A stretch of DNA of 64,000 nt from Polynucleobacter sp. Adler-ghost (GCF_018688495.1 NZ_CP061320.1:2037027-2101026); one strand, 5' to 3'; positions 19,834 through 28,438 are shown, counted from the first letter of the stretch. Notes: generated by a model not told the origin, from the letters alone. Made by a program: numbers and translations.

Positions 19834-20481
19834 ATGCCGACCACAAAACTCTGCCTTATTCGCCATGGCGAAACTACCTGGAATGCTGAAAGGCGCCTGC
19901 AAGGACATACTGATATTCCACTGAATGCAAAAGGCATTCTGCAAGCTCGCCAAATGGCACAAGCACTTAAGAATGCAAATCTCATATTCGATGTTTTATA
20001 TACCAGCGACCTTAAAAGAGCGGCTGATACTGCAAATGCTATTGTTGAATTATTTGGCATAGAGGCAAAAGTTGATAGCACTTTACGAGAGCGCCATTTT
20101 GGCGCGCTTCAGGGACTCTCTATTCAAGAGGCGCCATTAGTACAACCTGCAATTTGGCAAGCCCATATTGCTCGTGACTTAGAGCATGAACTCGAAGGTG
20201 GTGAAAGTATTCAGCAATTCGCATTGCGTGTTCAAACTGTTTTAGACAAAATACAAGCGCAACATTCAGGAAAAACAATTTTGCTTGTTAGTCATGGCGG
20301 CACGCTCGACATGATGTATCGAATTGCTAGCAAGCAAGCTTTAAGTACAGAGCGGGTAGCCTCAGTGCCAAATGCTTCACTAAATTGGATTACACATCAG
20401 CAAGATGATGGTTGGTCAATCGAGAGATGGGCCGATACTCGCCATCTTGAAGGCCCTGCACTAGAAGGTGTAGATCTTTAA
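19834..20481 (+). CDS. Histidine phosphatase (phosphoglycerate mutase-like)
   Basis: Member of the RHG superfamily: the phosphoryl-accepting histidine is in LIRHGETTWN (residues 8-17), with the second catalytic histidine in VSHGG near residue 151 and the acidic LRERHFG near residue 87. Such 215-residue proteins include GpmB- and CobC-like phosphatases; dedicated glycolytic mutase activity is not implied. A bidirectional terminator begins at the stop codon. Confidence 0.9.
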   Translation: MPTTKLCLIRHGETTWNAERRLQGHTDIPLNAKGILQARQMAQALKNANLIFDVLYTSDLKRAADTANAIVELFGIEAKVDSTLRERHFGALQGLSIQEAPLVQPAIWQAHIARDLEHELEGGESIQQFALRVQTVLDKIQAQHSGKTILLVSHGGTLDMMYRIASKQALSTERVASVPNASLNWITHQQDDGWSIERWADTRHLEGPALEGVDL

Positions 20482-20512
20482 GCAAAAAATCACCCGTAGG
20501 TGACTTTTTGCT
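20481..20512. terminator. Bidirectional terminator
   Basis: The arms AGCAAAAAATCACC and GGTGACTTTTTGCT enclose a 4-base loop. The stem contains both an A-run and a T-run, so it can serve the phosphatase gene on the plus strand and the small H1-like gene on the minus strand. Confidence 0.85.
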
Positions 20513-20526
20513 TATCTAGTAAAAGT

Positions 20527-20766
20527 TTACTTTCTAATATGAGCGTGACGAGCAGCGTCTTGTGACATGCCTTCACCCTTTGGCTTACCTTCAAGTGCTT
20601 CTTTTTCTGCAGTAATTTCTTTACGGCGCTCTTTGCAAGAACCAGCAATCTCTTGCAAAGCTTTACGAGCTCTTGCTGCAGAAGCTTTAACTCCTTTTCC
20701 GTGGAATTTTTCATTCTCTGATTGGTACACCTCAAAAGCAGCCATTAGCTTGTCATGATGGGACAT
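20527..20766 (-). CDS. Small basic protein resembling histone H1-like Hc1
   Basis: A 79-residue lysine/arginine-rich helical protein. The block KGVKASAARARKALQEIAGSCKERRKEITAEKEAL resembles the helical core of the Hc1 histone H1-like family of chlamydiae and some proteobacteria (pattern KGNKAAxxRxR...KExRKEIxxEK). That suggests a DNA-binding nucleoid role; the similarity is judged by eye. It stands alone with its own terminator. Confidence 0.65.
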   Translation of the reverse strand: MSHHDKLMAAFEVYQSENEKFHGKGVKASAARARKALQEIAGSCKERRKEITAEKEALEGKPKGEGMSQDAARHAHIRK

Positions 20767-20839
20767 ATTTTTCCTTATAAATGATTGAAATAATCGACTT
20801 AAGAAACACTTTAACCCAATCTATATGAATAATTTCAAT

Positions 20840-21592
20840 TTATTGAGTCCAGCGATCAATAATAGCCTTTAACTTTTCTGGTCCGAGCTCAGCAAGATAC
20901 AGGTTAAAGTCATCACGCAGCTTGGAACCTTTCTTGAAGGCAAATCCGAGGCTATCAAAACCTACTACTTGATAGCTGCTACTCACTGGGAGATTCAAAG
21001 TTTTTTGATAATTGACCAGCATTACGTTATCAACAAACACTAAATCTACATTACCGTTTTGTAATGCAATTAAAGCTTCTGTTGGCGACGGATATAGCTT
21101 TACTTGCTCAACCGAGTAATAGCCTTTTGGCTGTAGTACATTTTTCACATAATCATCAAATACGCTTCCTGTTGGATAGGCAATTGTGTATTTGTTGAGT
21201 TGTGATAAATCAGTTATTTTGATATTGCGGTTTTTTAAACCAATCAACTGCCAAGTGCTAGTGAAATATGGATTGGAAAAATCCATCACTTCTTTGCGTT
21301 TATCTGTAATTGAGATTCCAGAGAATGCAACATCAGCCTGGCCACTACTTACAGCGCCTAGCATTCCCAGCCAATCGTAGGCGGTTGTTTTAAATGTGCA
21401 GCCTCTCGATTTACAGTAGCCCTCGAATATCTCTAAATCTATACCTGAATATTTTCCATCCTTTTCAAAAAGCATTGGAGGAATCGCAGGAGATATGGCA
21501 ACCTTAATCAGATTGGATGGCTCTTCTTTGGAGCATCCCCCAAGAAGAACGAGGCTTAGTAATAGTGCGGCTGTTATGCGCTCAAGTCTCAT
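20840..21592 (-). CDS. Periplasmic amino-acid-type substrate-binding lipoprotein (SBP family 3)
   Basis: A lipoprotein signal (ALLLSLVLLGGC, lipobox LGGC near residue 20) precedes a bilobed family 3 binding domain. YSGIDLEIFEGYCKSRG near residue 50 and GQADVAFSGISITDKRKEVMDFSNPYF near residue 88 are the signature. These proteins capture polar amino acids for an ABC importer. No permease or ATPase gene is adjacent, so it is an orphan; it may work with a transporter encoded elsewhere or act as a sensor. Confidence 0.88.
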   Translation of the reverse strand: MRLERITAALLLSLVLLGGCSKEEPSNLIKVAISPAIPPMLFEKDGKYSGIDLEIFEGYCKSRGCTFKTTAYDWLGMLGAVSSGQADVAFSGISITDKRKEVMDFSNPYFTSTWQLIGLKNRNIKITDLSQLNKYTIAYPTGSVFDDYVKNVLQPKGYYSVEQVKLYPSPTEALIALQNGNVDLVFVDNVMLVNYQKTLNLPVSSSYQVVGFDSLGFAFKKGSKLRDDFNLYLAELGPEKLKAIIDRWTQ

Positions 21593-21642
21593 GGTGTACT
21601 CAAAAAATGTATTTAAGGAATTATCTTATCAAGAATTGAATC

Positions 21643-21671
21643 AAAAAAACCCCGCATATACGGGGTTTTTT
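21643..21671. terminator. Terminator downstream of the phasin gene
   Basis: ACCCCG and CGGGGT form the stem around a 6-base loop, with an A-run before and a T-run after. It follows the phasin gene on the minus strand and lies about 50 bases upstream of the binding-protein gene start, insulating the two. Confidence 0.85.
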
Positions 21672-21691
21672 ATTGATAAGTGAACCGCTAA

Positions 21692-22249
21692 TTACTTGGT
21701 GCGACTTTTTGCCGCTTTAGAAGTCTGACTAAATTGCCCCTGGGAGTTCTTCATTGCAGTTTCTACACTTTTCTCAAAATTTGCAAATGCATCTTGAGCA
21801 CTTGAGCGTACTTGGTCAAAGTTTTGCATTGTTGTATTGAATGCTGCTGTAAAAGCGCTGACATATGCCTCTGACCCAGCAGGCGCCTTTGATGTAGCGG
21901 CAGCCACAAAACTTTTTAGGTCATCCTGTGATTGATCGATAGCGGCTTCTACAGCTGCAACCAGCTCTTGGTTTCCACGTCGCAGTACTGCAGCAACTTT
22001 TTTCTGATACGCAGCAACTTCAGCAACAGCCTCCTGTACTTCCGGGCTTTGCAGAAGGTCTAAGGCTGCTTTTGCATCTTTACCCTTCATTAACTCGGCT
22101 GCTTTAGCTTGTGCATTTGTCACGGCCTGTTGGGCAGCTTGGTAATTAATCTCTGCTAATTCTTGAGCATTTTCAAGGGCTGTTTGTCCTAGTGCGCGTG
22201 CGCTTTCTACGGATTTAGTTTGATTTTCTGTAAATTGATTTTTGAACAT
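21692..22249 (-). CDS. phaP: Phasin family protein
   Basis: Phasins coat polyhydroxyalkanoate granules. The 185-residue protein is almost entirely amphipathic helix, rich in Ala, Gln and Glu, with ENAQELAEINYQAAQQAVTNAQAKAAELM near the N-terminus, as in betaproteobacterial phasins, and a Lys/Ser-rich tail. No other PHA gene is in the window. It is monocistronic with its own terminator. Confidence 0.88.
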   Translation of the reverse strand: MFKNQFTENQTKSVESARALGQTALENAQELAEINYQAAQQAVTNAQAKAAELMKGKDAKAALDLLQSPEVQEAVAEVAAYQKKVAAVLRRGNQELVAAVEAAIDQSQDDLKSFVAAATSKAPAGSEAYVSAFTAAFNTTMQNFDQVRSSAQDAFANFEKSVETAMKNSQGQFSQTSKAAKSRTK

Positions 22250-22413
22250 GATTTTTCCTATGAATGGTTATTTGTTGCACTGCACCATATTAATAGCTTA
22301 TTTTGAGCTTAGCAAGGAAAAATTGCTGCAAAGCAACATTTCCTACCCCTAGCAGTCAAAACGTCAGGAAAATCTTGTTCGAGTGGGCAAAATACCTACT
22401 GCCCCAATAAAAA

Positions 22414-22974
22414 TTAAGCGCTTCTATTTTTTAAATAATCAATCACCCAAGCCGGATCACTGTCGCTTGGAAAGATGGGGTAGTGAACAGCCTCGATCAC
22501 GCCATCATTTGCGATCAGAGTGATGCGCTTTAATAGCGTCATCCCAGCAGCAACGAAGGTGGGCAAGCGCAAAGCTTGTTGAAATCGATATTCTTCATCA
22601 CTTAAAACTGGAAATGGCAAATGCAAACGATCCGCCATCTCTTGTTGATATTCAGTGGATTGCACGCTCAGCCCCACAACATCCGCACCAAGCGACCGAA
22701 GCTCTTGATAGTGATCCCTAAATGAACAGCTTTGCGGAGTGCATCCCCTTGCCCCCGGGATTTGATCCCATCCATCCGGTAATGGAACGTTGGGCTGACC
22801 TGTCATGGGATAGCAGTAAATCACCAAACGCCCCTTAATTTCACCGAAATTAAATTGGCTATGGGCCGTTGTTTTAAGGGAAATAGCAGGCAAGCTCATG
22901 CCTATTAAGTGATCTGCGGCCCCATCATCTTCAGGGATAGGCAAGTCGCCAGGTAATTGATTGAGATTTGTCAT
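22414..22974 (-). CDS. Peroxiredoxin (AhpC/TSA, BCP-like)
   Basis: A thiol peroxidase-like protein with the active-site region PGARGCTPQSCSFRDHYQEL near residue 72: the peroxidatic cysteine is followed five residues later by a second cysteine, the arrangement seen in BCP-type enzymes. The thioredoxin fold continues with GLSVQSTEYQQEM and FPVLSDEEYRFQQAL. A loop with GQPNVPLPDGWDQIPGA lengthens the N-terminal part. The 164-base spacer upstream of the phasin start contains no gene. Confidence 0.85.
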   Translation of the reverse strand: MTNLNQLPGDLPIPEDDGAADHLIGMSLPAISLKTTAHSQFNFGEIKGRLVIYCYPMTGQPNVPLPDGWDQIPGARGCTPQSCSFRDHYQELRSLGADVVGLSVQSTEYQQEMADRLHLPFPVLSDEEYRFQQALRLPTFVAAGMTLLKRITLIANDGVIEAVHYPIFPSDSDPAWVIDYLKNRSA

Positions 22975-23004
22975 AAATGTAATCTTAGCCTAGCAAACCA
23001 TCAT

Positions 23005-23571
23005 CTATCTACAATTTTTTAGCGGCGCCGACTTCTTCAGTGAAGCGACCTCGGCTATTGACTCAAACTGCCGACGCAAAATATTTTTAATGAAGAATTC
23101 GATGACTGCTGATGGCACTAAAGAGTTTGGCTCAATCTGGGCATCGTACTTAAAGGTAGTGAAATCTTTCTCGGGTAATAAGCGCCAACTTCCCTTGTAA
23201 TACTTTGTGTCTCCGCTAAATTGCTCAAAAAGTAATGCTTTGTTGGGGATCTCTACGTACTCCAACTCAGAACGCATCTCAAATGGGATGAATAGAATTC
23301 TTTCCTCAAGCAAGCGAGCGACCTTTACTTTATTGCCTGATCTAGAGAGCACTTTTGAATCAACGATCCCGGGTAAATTTTTAGCACCCTCATAGTCAGT
23401 GATAAATGCAAACGCTTCACAAATAGTGATCGGCACCTCATAGCTTGCACTCACCTGAAAGCGATCGCCAGCTCTCGTGACGGCGACCTTTAAGTCATAC
23501 CCATTGGATGACTCTTGTGCCAAGGCAATGCTGCACGATGCAATCAGAAAAAAATAAATGAGCCGCTTCAT
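23005..23571 (-). CDS. Exported SRPBCC (START-like) domain protein
   Basis: A signal peptide (MKRLIYFFLIASCSIALAQ) is followed by a START/polyketide-cyclase-type fold; YEVPITICEAFAFITDYEGAKNLPG near residue 45 is the typical opening helix and ligand-cavity strand. Such domains bind hydrophobic ligands. It is predicted periplasmic because no lipobox is seen. It shares direction with the DUF1003 gene 27 bases upstream, so co-transcription is possible. Confidence 0.8.
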   Translation of the reverse strand: MKRLIYFFLIASCSIALAQESSNGYDLKVAVTRAGDRFQVSASYEVPITICEAFAFITDYEGAKNLPGIVDSKVLSRSGNKVKVARLLEERILFIPFEMRSELEYVEIPNKALLFEQFSGDTKYYKGSWRLLPEKDFTTFKYDAQIEPNSLVPSAVIEFFIKNILRRQFESIAEVASLKKSAPLKNCR

Positions 23572-23598
23572 GTTGGTAGTTTAGTGGTATTAAATGGC

Positions 23599-24117
23599 CT
23601 ACTTCTTACGAATGCCATCTAGCTTTTCACTTAAAGCCTCAACAGCCTTCGTTAAGGCGAATAGCTCTTTTTCTTTTAGTAGGTCAATTTTCTGGTGTAG
23701 AAGCTCAATCTCTAACTCCGCCTTCACATTGACCTCAAAATCATTGCTAGCCTGTTGACGATCTATCTCTGAAAGTCGATTCTGACTCATCATGATTGCT
23801 GGAGCGGTGTATGCAGCCTGAAAAGAAAGCATCAAATTAAGCAAAATAAATGGGTAGGGATCCCATGTATTTGTGTTGCTCATTGAGTTGTAACTAATCC
23901 AAGCAAAAATACATGCACTTTGAACTAAGATGAACTTCCACGAGCCTACCGTTTTTGCGACAACATCAGAAATTTTTTGGCCAGTCGTTAGCCCGGGAGC
24001 GTAACCCTCAACATGACTTGAGATATTGCGAGGAAAGCCTTTACGATGCTTTCGTCTGTGGACCCGAAGGGACTCTAGAATTTGTAGCTCTTCAATGGTG
24101 GGTGTAATAGCAGTCAT
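23599..24117 (-). CDS. DUF1003 family membrane protein
   Basis: Two membrane segments (about residues 57-77 and 90-112) with the family pattern VGSWKFILVQSACIFAWISYN and DPYPFILLNLMLSFQAAYTAPAIMMSQNR are followed by a long C-terminal coiled coil (about 118-170). DUF1003 proteins are inner-membrane proteins of unknown function. A cyclic-nucleotide link sometimes seen in annotation is not supported here because no such domain is present. Confidence 0.88.
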   Translation of the reverse strand: MTAITPTIEELQILESLRVHRRKHRKGFPRNISSHVEGYAPGLTTGQKISDVVAKTVGSWKFILVQSACIFAWISYNSMSNTNTWDPYPFILLNLMLSFQAAYTAPAIMMSQNRLSEIDRQQASNDFEVNVKAELEIELLHQKIDLLKEKELFALTKAVEALSEKLDGIRKK

Positions 24118-24247
24118 AGTCTCTCCCTTTATATAGCTACTTTACGCTCATGGCGAGAGAGTCATACTAGTGCTTATTTATCGTCCAACCGCATGGGTCA
24201 GGCAGGGAATGCTACATCTCACTCCCGCCTGAATTCAAAACTCAGAC

Positions 24248-24931
24248 TTAAATGGCCTCCAACACTTTACTTAAGGAGTTACCCTCGTAGTTTGGCTTTT
24301 CACCAATCTCTTCAAAGGGGTGACCCAAGCGATTGACCCAAAATACATCGAAGCCATACCACTTGGCCGCTAGAGCATCCCATGCGTTACTGGATACAAA
24401 CAGAATTTCTTCTTTCTTGACGGGAAATGCTTTTAACAAAAGTCCATAGGCCTGAGGGTCAGTCTTAAATAAACGCACATCTTCAATCGTCACCACCTTA
24501 TCTAGGTAAGGCTTTAAGCCGTTGCTCTCCACTACAGTAGCGAGCATCTCTCTGCTTCCATTGGACAAGATGGCCGTTGATAAACCTTGTTCTTTAATGG
24601 TTTTGAGAACACTCAAACTATCCTCAAAACCAGTCAGTTTTGCGTACTGATCCATCAGTCGCTTCTCATATTCTGCTGTGAGATTTAGACTCATCCGCTT
24701 ACAGACATAACGCAAAGAACGAATCGTCAATTCCCAAAATGGCAGATAGTGTTTACTGCCATTGGGGTTGGGATCGCTCATAGTGACAAGGCGGGTGTAC
24801 TCGATTTGACGATCGCGCCACATCAAGGCAAAGTCTTGACCATGCCCTGGAAATAATTCTTCTGCCAACTGCCCCATGGAATACACATCAAACAATGTGC
24901 CATAGGCATCAAAAGCAATTAACTTGTACAT
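24248..24931 (-). CDS. Haloacid dehalogenase, type II
   Basis: HAD-superfamily hydrolase of the L-2-haloacid dehalogenase subgroup: the nucleophile is in FDAYGTLFD (residues 8-16), motif II in ILSNGSREML near residue 118, the lysine in VRLFKTDPQAYG near residue 153 and the acidic motif in FVSSNAWDALAAKWYGF near residue 178. It would hydrolyse short L-2-halo acids to D-2-hydroxy acids. It stands alone. Confidence 0.92.
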   Translation of the reverse strand: MYKLIAFDAYGTLFDVYSMGQLAEELFPGHGQDFALMWRDRQIEYTRLVTMSDPNPNGSKHYLPFWELTIRSLRYVCKRMSLNLTAEYEKRLMDQYAKLTGFEDSLSVLKTIKEQGLSTAILSNGSREMLATVVESNGLKPYLDKVVTIEDVRLFKTDPQAYGLLLKAFPVKKEEILFVSSNAWDALAAKWYGFDVFWVNRLGHPFEEIGEKPNYEGNSLSKVLEAI

Positions 24932-25013
24932 GCTATCTCCTGCTTTTTATTATGAATTTCTATTGTCGTTTAAAACAACATCTTTTGAGTCCAGCATTAA
25001 GCCCACAAATTAG

Positions 25014-25035
25014 AAAACCACCCGAAGGTGGTTTT
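25014..25035. terminator. Hairpin of the CCACC/GGTGG repeat family (copy H)
   Basis: AAAACCACC and GGTGGTTTT enclose a short loop; it is downstream of sodC on the minus strand. The same hairpin followed by GTGTTTCTT recurs at five or more places to the right, each time with a tRNA-like remnant; here only the hairpin and GTGTTTCTT remain. Confidence 0.75.
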
Positions 25036-25088
25036 AGTGTTTCTTACTATTCCGAGCTAAAGTCTATGAAGGCAGAGTTCAGCCAAAA

Positions 25089-25613
25089 TTACTTAATCAA
25101 GCCGCACGCAATTCTTGGGCCTGAATTACCTGCTGGTTGTGATTTGTAATCATCGGGGTCACGATGTACAACAACAGACCTTCCCACAATTCCAGTTGGC
25201 CCATTATTAACAGCAAAGCCACTCAGTTTTGCAGAGTAAGTCGCATTGCCGTTTGCATCTGATTTGATATTTGGCATATCTCCAGCATGATTGGCTCCGC
25301 TTCCAGGCATTCCATGTGATTTTGTGTCTGGATTAAAGTGGCCGCCTGCGCTAGTAGCATCAGGAGCGGAACAATCTCCTTTTTCATGAACATGAAATCC
25401 TTGCTCAGCATTTGGCTTTAATCCGGAAAAGTTTCCAGTAACCAAAACATCATGCCCTTGCCATACAAAATTGACTGTACCTTTTGTATTTGAGCCTGAA
25501 CGCGGCTCCAGGCTCGCAGACGCTTTTTGACCAGTGCCATGCTCCATTGACTGACAAGCTGCCAACAGTAAAACTGACATGGCGCCAAGTGCTAGGGAAC
25601 TTTTTTTAATCAT
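25089..25613 (-). CDS. sodC: Superoxide dismutase [Cu-Zn], periplasmic lipoprotein
   Basis: It dismutates superoxide in the periplasm. A lipoprotein signal (LLLAACQSM, lipobox near residue 20) precedes the SOD fold. Metal ligands are visible in GFHVHEKGDCS, GGHFNP, HAGDMPN and VVHRDPDDY. The cysteines of GDCS and RIACGLIK form the conserved disulfide. GAGG-type loops are replaced by GSGANHAG. Length is normal. A GAGG ribosome site 5 bases before the ATG follows a (CATAAA)7 repeat in the leader, which could tune expression. Confidence 0.95.
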   Translation of the reverse strand: MIKKSSLALGAMSVLLLAACQSMEHGTGQKASASLEPRSGSNTKGTVNFVWQGHDVLVTGNFSGLKPNAEQGFHVHEKGDCSAPDATSAGGHFNPDTKSHGMPGSGANHAGDMPNIKSDANGNATYSAKLSGFAVNNGPTGIVGRSVVVHRDPDDYKSQPAGNSGPRIACGLIK

Positions 25614-25623
25614 TGCTTGCCTC

Positions 25624-25665
25624 TTTATGTTTATGTTTATGTTTATGTTTATGTTTATGTTTATG
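25624..25665. repeat. Seven tandem hexanucleotide repeats (TTTATG) in the sodC leader
   Basis: Seven perfect copies in a row, ending only 10 bases upstream of the sodC start codon. In sodC sense the unit is CATAAA. Tandem hexamers mutate in copy number by slippage; at this place a change would shift promoter-to-start distance rather than the reading frame. Confidence 0.95.
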
Positions 25666-25770
25666 TTGCTTCAGAATAGATCTTGTGCGGATACTCTTCA
25701 ACCAAAACAAAAACCTTACTGTAAGTAGTCTTATTACGCTGACCTAGCAATCAGCATGAATCTGCCTAAA

Positions 25771-25815
25771 AAAACCACCCGGGGGTGGTTTTGGTGTCTC
25801 TGATTAGACCAAGGC
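25771..25815 (-). repeat. Hairpin plus degenerate tRNA-type remnant (copy G)
   Basis: AAAACCACCC/GGGTGGTTTT forms a terminator-like hairpin, then GTGTCTCTG and GACCAAGGCTG. Compared with the copy at 27001 it seems to have lost about 20 bases of the tRNA-like part. It can also end the patatin transcript. Confidence 0.6.
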
Positions 25816-25830
25816 TGCCAATACCTAATC

Positions 25831-26937
25831 CTATGCCCAAAATTCTTTAATTTTTGGTGCCTCAATTTTTGATCGCTCATAGCCAGTTCGCAATGCTCCA
25901 GTAATTTGCTTTGGATCAAGCAAGTCAACGCCTTTGGGTGTGCCGGCAACTATCCACTTTACTTTTGTGCCAACTGATTTAATGTCTTCAATATTTTGAG
26001 CAATGGGATGTGGAATAGTAGTTAATATTGCACCTGTTACTCCGTCAGTCAAAGTGATGATCAGAGCTCTTTTAGAGCCCGCCACCAAATCTACGTGCGC
26101 TGGATTAGAGCAAATGCCCCCATCCATGACATATCGTTGACCCAATAATGTTGGTCCAGCGACCCCAGGTAAGGAGCTGCTTGCGGCCGCACCATGCGCT
26201 AAGGGAATGCTATTTTTTCTAGCAGTTTGTTGCCCCACAACGATGCGTTCGCCCGTATAGCAATCAACACCAGTTGTATACATCCGACTTGTAGGCCAAT
26301 CTTTTTTGCTATCGCCCGTTAACAGTCTGACTAAATTTTCAATCCGATCGCTGTTTAATTTATTGTTAGCTGCTAAAGCGGCATTGCCGATTATTTTGCG
26401 TGTCTCTATGCTGCCATCTGTTGCGCTCATGTTAATTTGGTCGGCCCTCATCTGACTTAAATTGGGCTTAGCTAGAGGCGCAATCTTGGCAAAAATCTCT
26501 GGAAATTTCCCGAAAAAATCAAACTCGCTTCGTAGGCGATTAAATTCGCCCGAAAGTAGCGATGAGCCCATATATGACCCGGCTGAAGTGCCAACAACCA
26601 TTTCTGGAACTTGGGCCATATCTAGCCCCGCCTCAAGAAGGCCATGAAAAAATCCACAATACCAAGCGATGTAATATTCTCCACCACCACCAAGCACCAG
26701 TGTTCGATCCAAGCCGTTTGCTAATTTTGAAACCGTAGGCGTAGCAGCAATAGGAATTGCTAGACCATCGTTAGCAAATAATTTATTAGATATTTCGTTG
26801 GCCTTGGTTTGAATATTTGACTTTGAGGGTATTGGTTGCGCTGTAACAGAATTAGTCACAACCCCAGAAGCGCCAGCAATAGCTACAGCGCCAACAGCAG
26901 AAGTTTTTAAGAAATTACGGCGGGAAGATTCGGTCAT
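25831..26937 (-). CDS. Patatin-like phospholipase with a Tat signal
   Basis: A twin-arginine signal (RRNFLKTSAVGAVAIAGASG) is followed by a patatin domain: GGGGEYYIAWYCGFFHGL as oxyanion loop near residue 79, the serine nucleophile in GTSAGS near residue 117 and the aspartate in DGGICSNP near residue 268. It should be a folded, exported serine lipid hydrolase. The upstream region contains a 15-bp tandem duplication. It lies in the segment between two hairpin-tRNA scars and may be acquired cargo. Confidence 0.88.
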   Translation of the reverse strand: MTESSRRNFLKTSAVGAVAIAGASGVVTNSVTAQPIPSKSNIQTKANEISNKLFANDGLAIPIAATPTVSKLANGLDRTLVLGGGGEYYIAWYCGFFHGLLEAGLDMAQVPEMVVGTSAGSYMGSSLLSGEFNRLRSEFDFFGKFPEIFAKIAPLAKPNLSQMRADQINMSATDGSIETRKIIGNAALAANNKLNSDRIENLVRLLTGDSKKDWPTSRMYTTGVDCYTGERIVVGQQTARKNSIPLAHGAAASSSLPGVAGPTLLGQRYVMDGGICSNPAHVDLVAGSKRALIITLTDGVTGAILTTIPHPIAQNIEDIKSVGTKVKWIVAGTPKGVDLLDPKQITGALRTGYERSKIEAPKIKEFWA

Positions 26938-26964
26938 ACTTGCTCCATAGCTCTTTTATTGATT

Positions 26965-26994
26965 TATAGCAGATCCTCGTATAGCAGATCCTCG
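26965..26994. repeat. Tandem duplication of a 15-bp unit
   Basis: TATAGCAGATCCTCG occurs twice head to tail, 28 bases upstream of the patatin start codon, in its promoter or leader region. Function is unknown; it may simply be a recent slip. Confidence 0.9.
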
Positions 26995-27000
26995 AATGAA

Positions 27001-27064
27001 AAAACCACTCGAAGGTGGTTTTGGTGTTTCTGGGTGGCTTGAGCCGGAATCGACCAAGGCCTGA
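27001..27064 (-). repeat. Hairpin plus tRNA 3'-end-like remnant (copy E)
   Basis: AAAACCACTC...GGTGGTTTT is a terminator-type hairpin for the CBS gene, followed by GTGTTTCTGGGTGGCTTGAGCC and GGAATCGACCAAGGCCTG. The GGAATCGA core matches the T-loop of tRNAs read on the minus strand, with the acceptor end decayed. Confidence 0.6.
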
Positions 27065-27084
27065 AGATTTCTCTCTTCTAAATA

Positions 27085-27522
27085 CTAAACACCATGGCCA
27101 TTAATATAAGTTTCTAAAAACTTGATTTGACTGCCCTGAAGTTCAATGATGCTTTTTACTAGATCTCCAACAGAAATAACTCCAATCACTTTATTTTTTT
27201 CTACTACAGGGAGATGTCTAATATGTTTGTGAACCATTATTGCCATACATTCTTCTAGTGAGTTAGATGGCAATACAGTTAGCGGGTTTGCGGTCATTAT
27301 TTTTGAAACGGCCACTTGTTTTGGGTTGTTGTGTGGCAACAATACCTTTATAGCGCAATCTCCTTGTGAAACAATCCCTACTAAAGCTCCATCATCTACG
27401 ACCAAAATAGCTCTTACTCGATGATCGCGCATCAGCATCAAGACATTTTCTACAGTGTCAGATGATCGTACAGAAAAAATGGTATTTGCTTTTTGCTCAA
27501 TAACTTGCTTTACTGTTGTCAT
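27085..27522 (-). CDS. Stand-alone CBS-domain pair protein
   Basis: Two CBS motifs (residues about 10-60 and 75-130) form one Bateman module and nothing else; DHRVRAILVVDDGALVGIVSQGD and HKHIRHLPVVEKNKVIGVISVGDLV are the family repeats. Such modules bind adenosine nucleotides and regulate partner proteins. The partner is not evident. It sits between two hairpin scars with the patatin and MAPEG genes. Confidence 0.9.
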   Translation of the reverse strand: MTTVKQVIEQKANTIFSVRSSDTVENVLMLMRDHRVRAILVVDDGALVGIVSQGDCAIKVLLPHNNPKQVAVSKIMTANPLTVLPSNSLEECMAIMVHKHIRHLPVVEKNKVIGVISVGDLVKSIIELQGSQIKFLETYINGHGV

Positions 27523-27687
27523 AAAAATTTGCCTATTAAATTGAAATTTGAACGTAGTCGCTGATGCTTAATCATTTTTTATTTAAGTGAAATAATTATA
27601 TTCTGAGACGTCCTCTTATCCAAGACGGGACTATTGAATTTCTTGGCTGCACAGGGCCAAATTTACTAGGGCCTAGAATGGCTGACC

Positions 27688-28086
27688 CTAAGTTATGCAC
27701 TTATACAAAGCCCATCCCAGATTCAAAACAACTAATGTTATTAGCGTATAAAAAGTAAATTTCATACCAAGAACCCGCTTACTGAAATCGGGTGGTGGCA
27801 CATTAATCCCTTTAGCATGAATTAACCGGCCAATAATTAAAGTGATACCAGGTATGGCAACCAACCACCAAGGAGCACCGTTTAACTCTAAGCATGCAAT
27901 CAAAATAATTCCAAAAGGAACATACTCTGCAAAGTTCCCCTGGGCTCGAATCGCCCTCTCAAGATCATCAATGCCACCACTTCCTAAGCCAACCTGATTC
28001 TTTCTTCTCAAGCCAATGACGGCAAAAGAGAGCTTTACAAAGATGGCGGTTAACACAGAGGCAATGATTGAGGTGACTAATAGCAT
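27688..28086 (-). CDS. MAPEG family membrane protein
   Basis: Four hydrophobic segments in 132 residues, with IRAQGNFAEYVPFGIILIACLE near residue 47: the charged R-x-x-x-N-x-x-E motif of MAPEG proteins. The family includes glutathione S-transferase-like membrane enzymes, and bacterial members act on glutathione or eicosanoid-like substrates, unproven here. The gene is the leftmost reading frame after a 165-base spacer with no gene. Confidence 0.88.
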   Translation of the reverse strand: MLLVTSIIASVLTAIFVKLSFAVIGLRRKNQVGLGSGGIDDLERAIRAQGNFAEYVPFGIILIACLELNGAPWWLVAIPGITLIIGRLIHAKGINVPPPDFSKRVLGMKFTFYTLITLVVLNLGWALYKCIT

Positions 28087-28438
28087 TTAGAGCTCCCGAG
28101 AGAATTCCTAGATATTAATCAGAAAAAGGGGGAACCGCCCGAGGGTGATTTATAGAATCTTGGCGGCCGGGGCGGAGGAGCGGGACTCACTCATCGATTT
28201 ATTCGATTGCCTTGCCCAGTTAAATTCGTTGGACTGATATCCACATAAAGAACAAGATAACTACATAGCAATCAATAACTGATGGAGTTAAAAATGAAAG
28301 TTCAAAATAGATTAGCCTGGCATGGGCATAAGTTGACCACTGCCTAAGGCACCGCCCTATCTTTTGGTTACATAGTGGCGCATGATGAGCGGATGAGTAA
28401 CTTCACATTAAAATTTTTACGAAAAACAGGGGCATAGA
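28087..28438. other. Intergenic region between MAPEG and dps
   Basis: This 352-base gap holds a degenerate hairpin with a tRNA-like 3' end (about 28123-28185), a possible 17-codon reading frame at 28294-28347 with a good GGAG site, and the dps promoter and ribosome site (AGGGG 8 bases before the ATG). I see no larger gene. Confidence 0.6.
28123..28185 (-). repeat. Degenerate hairpin plus tRNA 3'-end-like remnant (copy F)
   Basis: AACCGCCCGAGGGTGATTT is a worn version of the neighbouring hairpins. It is followed by TTGGCGGCCGGGGCGGA, which resembles a tRNA acceptor/T-arm end read on the minus strand, and GCGGGACTCA. It is the least conserved copy, so confidence is low. Confidence 0.4.

Noticed and set aside
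28294-28347. A 17-codon reading frame with a good GGAG site upstream of dps
   Set aside because: Too short to support as a gene and without recognisable similarity; mentioned only in the intergenic note.
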